A stretch of DNA of 64,000 nt. It comes from Triglochin maritima. Its lineage: Eukaryota; Streptophyta; Magnoliopsida; Alismatales; Juncaginaceae. A program made the translations under genes and the position numbers. Under the pieces are notes generated by a model, which was not told the origin of the DNA, made no database searches, and worked only from the letters and a program-made list of their open reading frames with translations. Positions within the stretch are counted from its first letter, which is position 1; each line of letters opens with the position of its first letter. Of this stretch, positions 1 through 10,365 are shown piece by piece. Location: contig OY821786.1 in assembly GCA_963682175.1 (NCBI GenBank), positions 33,039,501 through 33,103,500 on the forward strand. Reading direction: 5' to 3'.

Positions 1-409
1 CTTAGCGGATCTGGGATGATCCAGACCGCCAATTGGCGGTCTATAAGGCCCAGATCCGTCTGGGTTTTGTGTTGGGCTTTGCTTGAAGTATTTCTTGGTC
101 TTGGATGCATCTACTTGGTTTGTTGGAGCTCCGACCCGAATCGAATTGCCAAAATACTCCCCATGATGGTGTGGAGTTTCATTTTTTGCTCTTAGGTCCT
201 TCTGTCTTACGATCAGGTCCTTCTCCCTTGCATCTTAGTCCCCAGGTCTCACAATTAAGTCATTTTTCCTGCTTTTGGGTCCTTTCGTGGCTCTTCTCTT
301 CAAACCTCTTTATTCCTGAAAACTAAACATAAAACTCGTCATGTAGCATTGCTTAGGTGTAAGATAATGGATATAAGATACAAATATAAGCATGAAATGA
401 TGTCAATCA
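1..409 (-). repeat. Partial 3' LTR of element B
   Basis: On the minus strand the LTR begins at 409 with TGATTGACATCATTTCATGC, the same start as in A and C, and runs off the window. It is clearly homologous to, but more diverged from, the A and C LTRs, and it closely resembles B's other LTR at 23351-23808. A perfect 18 bp palindrome, GACCGCCAATTGGCGGTC, sits at 24-41. Confidence 0.85.
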
Positions 410-1894
410 AATACCCCCACACCTAAGTTTTTGCTAGTCCCGAGCAAAACAAAGAAAAAGAAAAGCAAACGAGAAACACGAAATCCTAACTCACTTTCGT
501 AGGAATCACGGTTGCACATAGCACGTGCAACAAGCCGTTAAACCTCTTTGTTGCCAAGGAGGAGGAGTGTTGTCTCCTAAGGGTTTTCAGCGGATATACC
601 CACAAAATCCGAACAAGATGCATTATTCAATCTAGACACTCGACTCGTTGGAAATATTTTGTCGATCATTGGACGCGGTAATCCTACGGGCCGACTCTAT
701 ATAGGTAATCAGTCCACACCTAGCCTAATGAACCATTCGTGCAAGTTAAATAAGGAATTAAGTGAAAGACATGGACAACCTCAACATCCTCAAGTGATAC
801 AAAGTGTAAGGTCCATTAAGGTTCTTATTTGCATTACCTTTTTTTTCTTTTTTCTTTTTTCTTTTTATTAGTTGGAGCTTCATTCTCCTAGGGTCAGGTT
901 TCGTGCATCATTGCCCATGAGGACTTACACTATCACGTACACCTTTCCCCAAATCTCCACATAGGGCAATCCCTACCACCCGTGTAACGGGAGTTCGGTC
1001 GGCGCATCCCAAGTCAGATGACTCGAAAGCACCAGGCACAAAGTCCCCTCAGACCTACTTTCCCGAGTGATAGGAGCCGTGCGAGAAGAGAGAACACCTA
1101 CTCACTTATTTCTTATCTATACATGAACCAAAACCCCTACACTTATTGTCTCACAACAAGATTTAAAGGGTCCTTGACTACAACAAACTTCCTTAAATTA
1201 ACAGACACGAATTATTAATTCACTAGGTTCAGGGTGGATTTCTTTAAATGTTTGAGTACTGAAACCCTATGATTACTGCCCCCCCCCCCCCCCCCCCCCG
1301 AGGGAAAACTGGGGTGCATCCTAACGACTAGATAAGTCCTAAAGCCACTGTACTAGATATCCTAATGCATCATGTTCAAGACAATTTTGGGAGCTTTCTT
1401 TTTACTTTGCCTCTCAAGGGTTTTGCACATGCTAAACACACACAAAACCCACAAAACATTTTCTTTCACAAACACATGAAGATTTTGAAAGAAATGTGAA
1501 AATTTTAAGGTACTAGGCAAGCAAAAGAAGACAAGTCACCTAAGGATCATGGAAAGCAGATATATCGATATTAAATGCAGCACACTAACATGACCCTAAT
1601 AATGCACACAAAAGAAAACAAAAATCAAAGGAAAAGACTCGACTATGTACACACGTAAAAACACCCCCACACCTACTTCATGCATTGTCCTCAATGAATG
1701 CGAGCAAGATACTACATGGAGTTATGCATGAAAAAGAATAGATCTCACCAACGTGAAGTACACAGGGAAGTTTCTGGCTATGTTGATGGACACAACCCAA
1801 ATTCCCTCAAAACATGTGAGATGCTAAGGAAGGGATACAAATACGTGAAAGAATTGGGGCTCAAATACTCAAGGGTTGGGGCCCACAACAAACG
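410..1894 (-). other. 3' noncoding region of element B
   Basis: This has no credible gene. It is the reverse-complement counterpart of the 3' noncoding regions of A (6080-7705) and C (14250-15864), from the polypurine tract next to the LTR (complement of the CCCCCACACC stretch at 413-423) to the insertion site of A. A run of 21 C occupies 1279-1299. The same place in A and C is a short CACCCCCAAAG-like stretch, so the homopolymer expanded in B or was lengthened by sequencing error. The small ORFs here are chance openings. Confidence 0.75.
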
Positions 1895-2268
1895 ATGCTT
1901 GATTGACATCATTTCATGCTTATATTTGTACCTTATATCCATTTTCTTACACCTAAGCAATGCTATGTGACGAGTTTTATGTTTAGTTTTCAGAAATAAA
2001 GAGGTTTGAAGAGAAGAGCCTTGAAAGGACCCAAAAGCAGGAAAAAAGGACCTAATTGTGAGACCTGGGGACCAAGATGCAAGGGGGAAGGACCTGATCG
2101 TAAGACAGAAGGACCTAAGAGCAAAACAGGAAACTCCTCACCATCATGAGGAGTATTTTGTCAATTCGATTCGGGTCGGAGCTCCACTAAACCAACCAGA
2201 TGCATCTAAGACCAAGAAACACTTCAAGAAAAGCCCACAAAGAAAACCAGACGGATCCAAGCTTTATA

Positions 2269-2307
2269 GGCCGCCAATTGGCGGTCTGGAACCGCTAATT
2301 GGCGGTC
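2269..2307. promoter_or_regulatory. Paired palindromic motif upstream of the LTR TATA box
   Basis: Two adjacent copies of the motif GACCGCCAATTGGCGGTC (one base off at each end copy) lie about 120 bp upstream of the TATA box. The same pair is present in the other LTRs: 8075-8113 in A's 3' LTR, about 13842-13878 and 19642-19678 in C, and 38200-38239 in solo LTR F. The position suggests a promoter element or an RNA stem in U3. Function is inference only. Confidence 0.5.
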
Positions 2308-2427
2308 CATTTAGCCCAGGATCCGTCCAATTTTCTGTAGCACGTGTATTAGTGTATTCTTAGTGTATTTGTGGTATTGGTTTAGTCCCACATCGGGGGA
2401 TTGTCCCGGATTAGCTTTTTCCATGCT

Positions 2428-2435
2428 TATAAATA
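2428..2435 (+). promoter_or_regulatory. LTR promoter TATA box
   Basis: TATAAATA lies in a context (CTTATAAATAGAACTC) typical of plant Pol II promoters. The same box occurs at 8234-8241 in the other A LTR and, on the minus strand, at 13713-13720 and 19513-19520 in the C LTRs. Transcription of the element would start some 25-35 bp downstream. Confidence 0.6.
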
Positions 2436-3461
2436 GAACTCTTCACCTTCCATTGTAATTACCCATTGTTTGGTGGCATTCTCTCTACTAAGGAGTGAGC
2501 CTTGAAGCAATAACTCAAGGTGGAGAAGGATGCTACCTTCAATGTGAGTCATTGTTAATAAAAGTTTATTTGTTTCTTTTAATCTTGTTTTGTTATGTTG
2601 TTTGTTTTGTGTGGGTTGCTTTACTTTGTTTAATTTCTTGTTTAGAAATTTTAGTATCTTAGTTAAATGTTTTCTTTACTTAGTCTAATCAGTAGTGTAA
2701 TGAGTAGTGAGTAGTTTCATCCCCATTTGGGGGGTGGAGAAATATGTGATATAATTATGTAGTGTATTAAGTGTGTGTTATTTTTATCCATTGAGCTTTA
2801 TATGATTTCCATAACCATCTAATGGGTCTCCACTCTTATCTTTGATATGCTAATGCTCTTGAATGAAGCTTAGCTTATGCTTTGATTAGTGGACCTATTT
2901 TATGGGGAATGATAAGGTTAGGATATGGATGAAGTTAATATTGGAAACACAATTTGTAATGTATGTGCTCTTGTTGCCTTTACCTTAGCTAATGTCTTGT
3001 ATGTTTTAATGATGTAGTGAAATCTTAATTCATGTAGAGGCATAGTAGGGTATAGTCTTTATACTTGAGTTCATGTAGCTTCATTCCAATTATTGTCTTG
3101 TATGTTTTAATGATGTAGTCTTATCTTAATTCATGTAGAGGCAAAGTTGGATGTAGTTTTATGATTTCATGCACTACATGTTGTGAGGAGCTTAATGAAC
3201 ACACACACACTTCTTTATGTTCACATTATTTCTCTACCCCCTTTGGGGTTTAGTTTTATTGCTTATCTTCATTTCCTTTGCATTTCATTTCAGCTTTGTA
3301 GTTTAGATTAGTGTAATACATCTTTCTCCCTTCTTTTTACCTCTCGCCTTCGAATAAACCAAGTGTCGACACACCTCCCAGTGGACGACCCGTATTTGCC
3401 ACCGCTTCAACGCGGCCGTGCACTTGCGGTAGAAATTATAAAACGAGATCAATCAAGTTTT

Positions 3462-3478
3462 TGGCGCCGTTGCCGGGG
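3462..3478 (+). other. Primer binding site of element A (tRNA-Asp)
   Basis: TGGCGCCGTTGCCGGGG begins six bases after the 5' LTR end. It is complementary to the 3' end of plant tRNA-Asp (…CCCCGGCAACGGCGCCA), which primes minus-strand DNA synthesis in Athila and related Ty3/gypsy elements. Confidence 0.88.
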
Positions 3479-4588
3479 AGGTGCTCTGTCCAGACCTTGG
3501 TTTGGACGATTCGAGGGGTTTTTGATTTTTTGTTTCCAGTTTGGTTTAGTTTCAGGGAACGAGAACATCAAGGGGAAGCTACTGGGAAAGTTGGAGAAAA
3601 AGAATCGAGAAAGGGACCGCCAATCAGCGGTTGCAAACCGCCAATTGGCGGCCTGGTGAGGTCTGCCTCCTCTCAAATTTCTTCTGGTGGTTTATTGCTT
3701 TACTTTAGTTATCTGGGAGCCCAATTGTGCATGCTGTGATCTTTAGTTTGCTCCCAGATTTAATTTCAATCCCCTTTAATCAACTTGGACCATAAAACTC
3801 AAAGCAAAAGATTAGACTTCTTGCCATCTAGGTCATGCATCATATGTAGACCTTGCATGCATCTTTCTTTTCTTTGCTTTACATTTTGTCGTTGATTGCT
3901 GGAGCGAGGTACGCATTCCTTATCACTCATTCACGCATTAGGACATTCATTAGTGAGTAAGGTTTGCATCGAAACAAGAGTGAGGTGAGTGCTTGTTTGG
4001 TGAGTTGCTTGCTAGCCTAAGATTTCAAAACATCTTTAAGGGGCATCACCTATAGACTTCAAAGATAAGGTGGGGGATTTCATCACCCCTCCCTTAGCCC
4101 CAAAAAGCACACTCAAGTAAAGCCTTAACTAAAAGCAAGTAGACATTGGCCCTAGGAATTCGGACGCACTAGGAGAGTAATCTAGTTGAGACCGTCATGA
4201 CCTGATCGGCGTTGCCTACCTTGTCGATAGTAGGAGGTACTGGATCTCCGGATCTGGTATCACTTGCTGGGCATTGTGGTCCTCGTTGTAGGGAGGTGAG
4301 ACGTGTCGAGGCTAGTGACCTCGAAGTTAGGCGTCGTCTAGCTTAAGGACCCATTGCCTTACTTTGTTTGAGCCGTGCTTGCTAGTTAGGCTTCTACCTT
4401 CACCCTGTACCCTCGCTAGCTCTAGGGATTCTTCCCTTCTCCTCTGAGTCATCTTCTTCTCACCTTCTTCTACGTTATAGTCTCCTCCCCTTTACACTCT
4501 CTGTTAGCGTTTTAGGGTCGAGTCGAGCACTTTTTGCGAGCTTAGCCTCGTGGTGGTGAGAGTGATCGACTCGAGAGTTTTTCTTGAG
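3479..4588 (+). other. 5' leader of element A
   Basis: This is a 1.1 kb untranslated leader between the primer site and the ORF, homologous to the leaders of C (17356-18465), B (22209-23328) and E (30476-31129). It contains a second pair of palindromic CCGCCAATTGGCGG-type motifs at 3615-3653. Leaders of retroelement RNAs usually carry packaging and dimer-linkage signals, so this is where such signals would be sought. No reliable gene was seen. Confidence 0.65.
3615..3653. repeat. Paired palindromic motif in the leader, downstream of the PBS
   Basis: Two adjacent CCGCCAATTGGCGG-like palindromes (the first reads CCGCCAATCAGCGG) lie about 140 bp past the primer site. Matching pairs occur in the leader of C (18292-18330), B (23154-23192) and, decayed, E (30957-30995). 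Self-complementary loops just downstream of the PBS are where retroviral RNAs start to dimerise. That parallel is inference. Confidence 0.5.
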
Positions 4589-6079
4589 ATGGATGGTTAC
4601 ATGGGCGACCATCCATATCATTGTTGGGACCAGGACGATTCTCCCTGGTACTCCGGACCCATGCAACCTGGGGTGGCTCAGACTAACACCCCGTATGGTT
4701 GGGATGATCGCAATTTTGTGACTGAGCAGTCTTCATATTGGGGTAACATGAGAGAGGCACCGACTGCTAGACCACAATCTAGTTATGCCGGATCATATGC
4801 TGGTCAACAAACTGAGACATTACAACAAACTTTGGCCTCTTTCATGCGTATGGCAGACGACATGAGTGCCCCGGTGGCTCCAGTAGCCGTACCGTGCGAC
4901 TGTTGTGGGTTGAGTGGTCATGTTATCGGGGAATGTCCTTATGTTCCCCCTGAGCCTGAGTATGAGCACACATTTTCCCAAAATGCTCATTATGACCATT
5001 ACGCATCCGCGTACAACCCGAGAGTGATGGATTCATGGGGAGACAAATCTTATCCAAATTCTTATACCTCATTTTCACCCCCGTATCCTCCTCCCGAATA
5101 CCCAGAATTCTACCAGCACCCCACTCCAAATCATTGGACTCATTCTCAGCCCATCAATACCCAACCACAAAATTTCCCAAGCTCTGACTTGGACCTCATC
5201 GTTGACCGCATACCTGATTCCTTGAAACAAACTTTCCTTACGTTCATGGAAACCACTCAACAGTCCATACAAAATATGACACTGCAAGTGAGTCAAATGT
5301 CGCAGAAATTACGTGAATGTGAGGAAAGTAACCTTTCTTGTCAACATGAGGATTCTTCTTTTGATATCGAACCACCACCACATCCACAAATTCAAAGCAC
5401 AACCTTTCAAAGTCAAACTCCTAGTCAGTCTGAGGGACTTGGGGTTTCAATTCACGATCACTTAGTGGAGGATTCGATTCAAATTGAGAATAACTTGGAC
5501 CAGTTCTATTATGAGTCGGCACAGGATTGTGCCTTACCTTTTTGTCCCGTGGCCCTTGAGCCACATGATCTTCATTTTGATCCTCTTAAGGACCCACCTC
5601 TGGTGGAGCAAGAGCTCCCTAGTACCCTCAATTTCAAACAACCTGATGAGAGTTTGCCTCTCACTATTGTTCCTGATCATCTTGGAAATGATGGAACATC
5701 AAACAACCACATTGCTCATGAGGGTATTAGGAGTTCCTTGGAGGATACCTTGGGTATGAGACCCACTTCCTGTTCTCCTGGTGAGTTGGACATGCATAAC
5801 GAGGTGCTTGACCTCGTTCCGACCCACCAGCCTGTTGGTTGGAGAGTTTGGATTGATGATCATGACTTCAGTTCCGCAACGGGAGATATTTTTCTTCCGT
5901 TGCCCCTTATTTCCCAAACTCTTGAGAGGTTCAAGCTCTTTCAGTTTGATCCTTTGAATGAGACGCCTTTGCGTCCAATTCATGAACCTCTCATTTCATC
6001 TGGTGCTCTTTGTGAAGGGGGCCCACGCATGCGTATTCTGGCCCCGCGTGGTGTCATGTTCCCTTTCCAAGTGCATTGA
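4589..6079 (+). CDS. Capsid-less gag/pol-relic protein of the non-autonomous family (copy A)
   Basis: The frame is open from 4550. The start at 4589 (MDGYMGD) is preferred because B's gag begins with a similar MDGLGD at the same place, giving 496 residues (509 from the first ATG). A zinc knuckle of C-x2-C-x4-H-x4-C form (CDCCGLSGHVIGEC) matches B's CSRCGLTGH. It is followed by a Tyr/Pro-rich stretch and a short coiled-coil-like segment. The last third is a degraded echo of the start of RT: GWRVWIDDH and PLPLISQTLERF line up with B's GWRVCVDYH and [12 protein letters not shown]. Capsid, protease and the FMDD active site are absent. The likely role is RNA binding in a particle built by an autonomous partner, but this is inference. 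Copy C differs at about 17 residues and is equally open. Confidence 0.72.
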   Translation: MDGYMGDHPYHCWDQDDSPWYSGPMQPGVAQTNTPYGWDDRNFVTEQSSYWGNMREAPTARPQSSYAGSYAGQQTETLQQTLASFMRMADDMSAPVAPVAVPCDCCGLSGHVIGECPYVPPEPEYEHTFSQNAHYDHYASAYNPRVMDSWGDKSYPNSYTSFSPPYPPPEYPEFYQHPTPNHWTHSQPINTQPQNFPSSDLDLIVDRIPDSLKQTFLTFMETTQQSIQNMTLQVSQMSQKLRECEESNLSCQHEDSSFDIEPPPHPQIQSTTFQSQTPSQSEGLGVSIHDHLVEDSIQIENNLDQFYYESAQDCALPFCPVALEPHDLHFDPLKDPPLVEQELPSTLNFKQPDESLPLTIVPDHLGNDGTSNNHIAHEGIRSSLEDTLGMRPTSCSPGELDMHNEVLDLVPTHQPVGWRVWIDDHDFSSATGDIFLPLPLISQTLERFKLFQFDPLNETPLRPIHEPLISSGALCEGGPRMRILAPRGVMFPFQVH

Positions 6080-7705
6080 CCCACTCTTGAGGTTCCCATT
6101 TGATGTCTTTTGACAAATGAAGATGGGAACTTATGATTGTACATAGTTATATAAAAAAAAAAAAAAAAAAAAAAGAAGTACAATAAAAGACTCCTTCAGT
6201 GAGCATTGATTGTTGTGGGCCCCAACCCTTGAGTATTTGGGCCCCATTTCTTTCACGTATTTGTCTCCCTTCTTCAGCTTCTCACAGGTTTTGAGGGAAT
6301 TTGGGTTTGTGTCCATCAACATGACCCCGAACGTCCCTTTGTACTTCATGTTGGTGAGATCGTTCCTTTTTCATGCATGTATCCATGTAGTATCTTGTTC
6401 ACATTCATTGAGGACAATGCATGAAGTAGGTGTGGGGGGGGGTGTTTTACGTGTGTACATAGTCAAGTCTTTTCTTTTGATTTTGTTTTCTTTTGTTTGC
6501 ATTGTTAGGGTCATGATAGTGTGCTGCATTTAATACCGATATATCTGCTTGCCATGATCCTTGGGTGACTTGTCTTCTTTTGCTTGCCTAGTGCTTCAAA
6601 ATTTTCACATTTCTTTCAAAATCTTCATGTGTTTTCGAAAGAAAATGTTTTGTGGGTTTTGCGTGTGTTTAGCATGTGCAAAACCGTTGAGAGGCAAAGT
6701 AAAAAGAAAGCTCCCAAAATTGTCTTGAACTTGATGCATTAGGATATCTAGTACGTGGCTTTAGGATTTATCGAGTCGTTAGGATGCACCCCAGTTTTCC
6801 CTTGGGGGTGAGTAATCATAGGGTTTCAGTGCTCAAACATTTAATGAAGTCCACCCTGAACCTAGTGACTCAATAATTCGTGTCTGTTAACTTAAGGAAG
6901 TTTGTTGTAGTCAAGGGCCCTTAATATCTTTTTGTGAAACTTAAGTGTAGGGGTTTTGGTTCCCATGTAGATAAATGAATAAATAAGTGGTGTTCTCTCT
7001 TCTCGCACGGCTCCTATCACTCGGGAAAGTAGGTCTGAGGGGACTTTGTGCCTGGTGCTTTCGAGTCATCTGACTTGGGATGCACCGACCGAACTCCCGT
7101 TACACGGGTGGTAGGGATCGCCCTATGTGGAGATTTGGGGGAAGGTGTACGTGATAGTGTAAGCCCTCATAGGCAATGATGCACGAAACCTGACCCTGGG
7201 AGAATCAAACACCAACCAATAAATGCTCCAAAGAAAAAGAAAAAAAAGAACAGAAAAAGAAAAAAAAGAAAAGAAAAGAAAATAAGAACCAAAATGGACT
7301 TTACACTTTGTTTCACATTCAGAAGTTAAGGTTGCCCATGTCTTTCACTTAATTCCTTAGTTAACTCTCACGAATAACTCATTAGGCTAGGTGTGTGGAC
7401 TGATTACATATATAGAGTCGACCCGTAGTATTACCGCATTCCATGATCGTCAAAATAAGTCCAACGAGTCGTGTAGCTAGATTGATTAATGCATCTTGTT
7501 CGGATTTTGTGGGTATATCCGCTGAAAACCCTCAGGAGACACCACTCCTCCTCCTTGGCAACAAGGAGGTTTAACGGCTTGTTGCACGTGCTAAGTGCAA
7601 CCGTGATTCCTACGAAAGTGAGTTAGGATTTCTTGTTTTTTTTCGTATGCTTTTTCCTTTCTTTGTTTTGCTCGAGACTAGCAAAAACTTAGGTGTGGGG
7701 GTATT
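6080..7705 (+). other. 3' noncoding region and polypurine tract of element A
   Basis: No supported gene. An A-run at 6152-6174 follows the ORF. The end, AGGTGTGGGGGTATT just before 7706, is the G-rich polypurine tract that would prime plus-strand synthesis. The region aligns with C's 14250-15864 and B's 410-1894, so about 1.5 kb of noncoding sequence has been kept by the non-autonomous family. Confidence 0.7.
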
Positions 7706-9261
7706 TGATTGACATCATTTCATGCTTATATTTGTACCTTATATCCATTTTCTTACACCTAAGCAATGCTATGTGACGAGTTTTATGTTTAGTTTTCAGA
7801 AATAAAGAGGTTTGAAGAGAAGAGCCTTGAAAGGACCCAAAAGCAGGAAAAAAGGACCTAATTGTGAGACCTGGGGACCAAGATGCAAGGGGGAAGGACC
7901 TGATCGTAAGACAGAAGGACCTAAGAGCAAAACAGGAAACTCCTCACCATCATGAGGAGTATTTTGTCAATTCGATTCGGGTCGGAGCTCCACTAAACCA
8001 ACCAGATGCATCTAAGACCAAGAAACACTTCAAGAAAAGCCCACAAAGAAAACCAGACGGATCCAAGCTTTATAGGCCGCCAATTGGCGGTCTGGAACCG
8101 CTAATTGGCGGTCCATTTAGCCCAGGATCCGTCCAATTTTCTGTAGCACGTGTATTAGTGTATTCTTAGTGTATTTGTGGTATTGGTTTAGTCCCACATC
8201 GGGGGATTGTCCCGGATTAGCTTTTTCCATGCTTATAAATAGAACTCTTCACCTTCCATTGTAATTACCCATTGTTTGGTGGCATTCTCTCTACTAAGGA
8301 GTGAGCCTTGAAGCAATAACTCAAGGTGGAGAAGGATGCTACCTTCAATGTGAGTCATTGTTAATAAAAGTTTATTTGTTTCTTTTAATCTTGTTTTGTT
8401 ATGTTGTTTGTTTTGTGTGGGTTGCTTTACTTTGTTTAATTTCTTGTTTAGAAATTTTAGTATCTTAGTTAAATGTTTTCTTTACTTAGTCTAATCAGTA
8501 GTGTAATGAGTAGTGAGTAGTTTCATCCCCATTTGGGGGGTGGAGAAATATGTGATATAATTATGTAGTGTATTAAGTGTGTGTTATTTTTATCCATTGA
8601 GCTTTATATGATTTCCATAACCATCTAATGGGTCTCCACTCTTATCTTTGATATGCTAATGCTCTTGAATGAAGCTTAGCTTATGCTTTGATTAGTGGAC
8701 CTATTTTATGGGGAATGATAAGGTTAGGATATGGATGAAGTTAATATTGGAAACACAATTTGTAATGTATGTGCTCTTGTTGCCTTTACCTTAGCTAATG
8801 TCTTGTATGTTTTAATGATGTAGTGAAATCTTAATTCATGTAGAGGCATAGTAGGGTATAGTCTTTATACTTGAGTTCATGTAGCTTCATTCCAATTATT
8901 GTCTTGTATGTTTTAATGATGTAGTCTTATCTTAATTCATGTAGAGGCAAAGTTGGATGTAGTTTTATGATTTCATGCACTACATGTTGTGAGGAGCTTA
9001 ATGAACACACACACACTTCTTTATGTTCACATTATTTCTCTACCCCCTTTGGGGTTTAGTTTTATTGCTTATCTTCATTTCCTTTGCATTTCATTTCAGC
9101 TTTGTAGTTTAGATTAGTGTAATACATCTTTCTCCCTTCTTTTTACCTCTCGCCTTCGAATAAACCAAGTGTCGACACACCTCCCAGTGGACGACCCGTA
9201 TTTGCCACCGCTTCAACGCGGCCGTGCACTTGCGGTAGAAATTATAAAACGAGATCAATCA
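7706..9261 (+). repeat. 3' LTR of element A
   Basis: This has the same length (1556 bp) as the 5' LTR, and I found no mismatch in a line-by-line reading. It ends GAGATCAATCA followed by the target duplication ATGCT. Confidence 0.93.
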
Positions 9262-9309
9262 ATGCTCACTGAAGGAGTCTTTTTTTAACAAACCTGAAAG
9301 CTCAACCAC

Positions 9310-9815
9310 TCATGCAGGAGCATGAATGGTTGAGTGCGAGGGAGGTTCATGAAGGAACATGACCTCCTCAACTTCGGCTGGTGCCCCCTCCAAGTAGGGT
9401 TTGAGGCGTTGTCCATTAACTTTGAACACGTCCCCATTCCCTGGGTTCAAGATGTCAACCGCTCCATCAGGATAGACGGTTTGGACAATAAACGGGCCAG
9501 ACCAACGACTGCGGAGCTTACCCGCAAACAGATGAAGCCGAGAATTGTAGAACAACACCTTCTGCCCGCCGTAAACACCTTTCGCATAATCATGCGATCG
9601 TGGAACATCTTGGCTCGGGACTTATGAATTTTGGCATTCTCGTACGCATTATTGCGTAGCTCTTCTAATTCCACAATGTCGAGCTTACGTTGTACTCCTG
9701 CTTGATCAAGATCCATATTCAGGTTCTTGATCGCCCAGAAAGCACGATGCTCAAGCTCGACGGGTAGGTGGCAAGCCTTGCCGTACACTACCCGATATGG
9801 GGACATACCCAAATT
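9310..9815 (-). pseudogene. Integrase C-terminal part of element B pol
   Basis: Minus-strand pieces in at least two frames match the end of an Athila integrase. [17 protein letters not shown] (in the frame ending at 9812) is the conserved GKACHLP motif after the catalytic core. [11 protein letters not shown] and the VNGQRLKPYL segment (frame ending at 9558) form the C-terminal domain. A frameshift separates the two. Pol ends at 9310, about 45 bp before the site where A inserted. No envelope gene follows. Confidence 0.8.
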
Positions 9816-10365
9816 GGTCTTGTACGCGGTGCGGAAGGCCTACAACGCGTCATTCAACTTAGTTGACCAATCCTTCCTCGAGGAACTAACCGTATTCTCA
9901 AGAATTTTCTTTAATTGACGGTTAGAGATTTTGACATGCCCACTAGTTTGCGGATGGTATGGGGTCGCAAGCTTGTGGGTGATCGAATATTTCCTCATAA
10001 GTGCTTCAAATGAGCGATTACAGAAGTGGGTACCCCTATCACTGATTATGGTACGAGGAGTACCAAATCGCGCAAAAATGTCCCTCAAGAATTTGGTGAC
10101 CACCTTGTTGTCATTGGTCTTTGTGGGTATAGCCTCAACCCACTTAGACACATAGTCAACGGCCACCAAAATGTAAACATTCCCGAACGAGTTCGGGAAG
10201 GGACCCATGAAATTGATGCCCCCACACATCGAAGATGTCGACAACAAGGACATTTTGCAAAGGCATCATGTCACGTCGACCAATCCTGCCAAGGCGCTAA
10301 CACCTATCACATTGCTTACAAAAGTCGTAAGCATCCTTGAAAAGAGAGGGCCAGTAGAATCCAAA
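9816..10365 (-). pseudogene. Integrase zinc-binding and catalytic core of element B, inactivated
   Basis: The zinc-binding HHCC region starts in the upstream ORF and continues here through DFCKQCDRC. The core follows, with [16 protein letters not shown] and the SNRQLKKIL segment. Two residues of the D,D,E triad appear lost. The first Asp, normally GIDFMGPFP, reads GINFMGPFP (codon at 10212-10214). The Glu, normally V-E-I-S-N, reads V-K-I-S-N (codon at 9930-9932). Both changes are CpG to CpA on the coding strand. Stop codons at 10366-10368 (TAA) and 10297-10299 (TAG) replace apparent Gln codons. A frameshift lies in the G-run near 10222. The enzyme could not be functional. Confidence 0.82.

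Larger units (their letters stand above)
1900..3455 (+). repeat. 5' LTR of element A
   Basis: The LTR starts TGATTGACATC and ends GAGATCAATCA, so the termini are TG...CA and the outer bases TGATTGA/TCAATCA form a short inverted repeat. It contains a TATA box at 2428-2435 and an AATAAA at 2557-2562. A 101-codon ORF inside it (2058-2363) recurs in all four A and C LTRs, but only because the LTRs are so similar. I do not treat it as a gene. Confidence 0.93.
1900..9261 (+). mobile_element. Complete non-autonomous Athila-derived element A
   Basis: The element is 7362 bp with two 1556 bp LTRs (1900-3455 and 7706-9261) in which I see no difference. It has a tRNA-Asp primer site just inside the 5' LTR and a G-rich polypurine tract just before the 3' LTR. 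The 5 bp target duplication ATGCT is present at 1895-1899 and 9262-9266. It sits in the 3' noncoding region of B, in the opposite orientation. The internal region is about 4.25 kb and holds one long ORF (4589-6079), with no protease, RT active site, RNase H or integrase. It should therefore depend on proteins of an autonomous relative such as B. Matching LTRs and a perfect target duplication indicate recent movement. Confidence 0.93.

Noticed and set aside
2058..2363. 101-codon ORF repeated identically at 7864-8169, 13785-14090 and 19585-19890
   Set aside because: It lies in U3 of the A and C LTRs upstream of the TATA box and is conserved only because the LTRs are nearly identical. Its composition and the palindrome inside it do not suggest a protein.
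4475..6183. Several minus-strand ORFs of 63-94 codons opposite the A ORF
   Set aside because: They are shadows of the 509-codon frame, with the same set opposite the C copy. No family resemblance.
6080..9309. Envelope-like ORF sought downstream of pol and in the A and C 3' regions
   Set aside because: Some Athila elements carry one, but no membrane-type ORF or remnant was seen in A, B or C.
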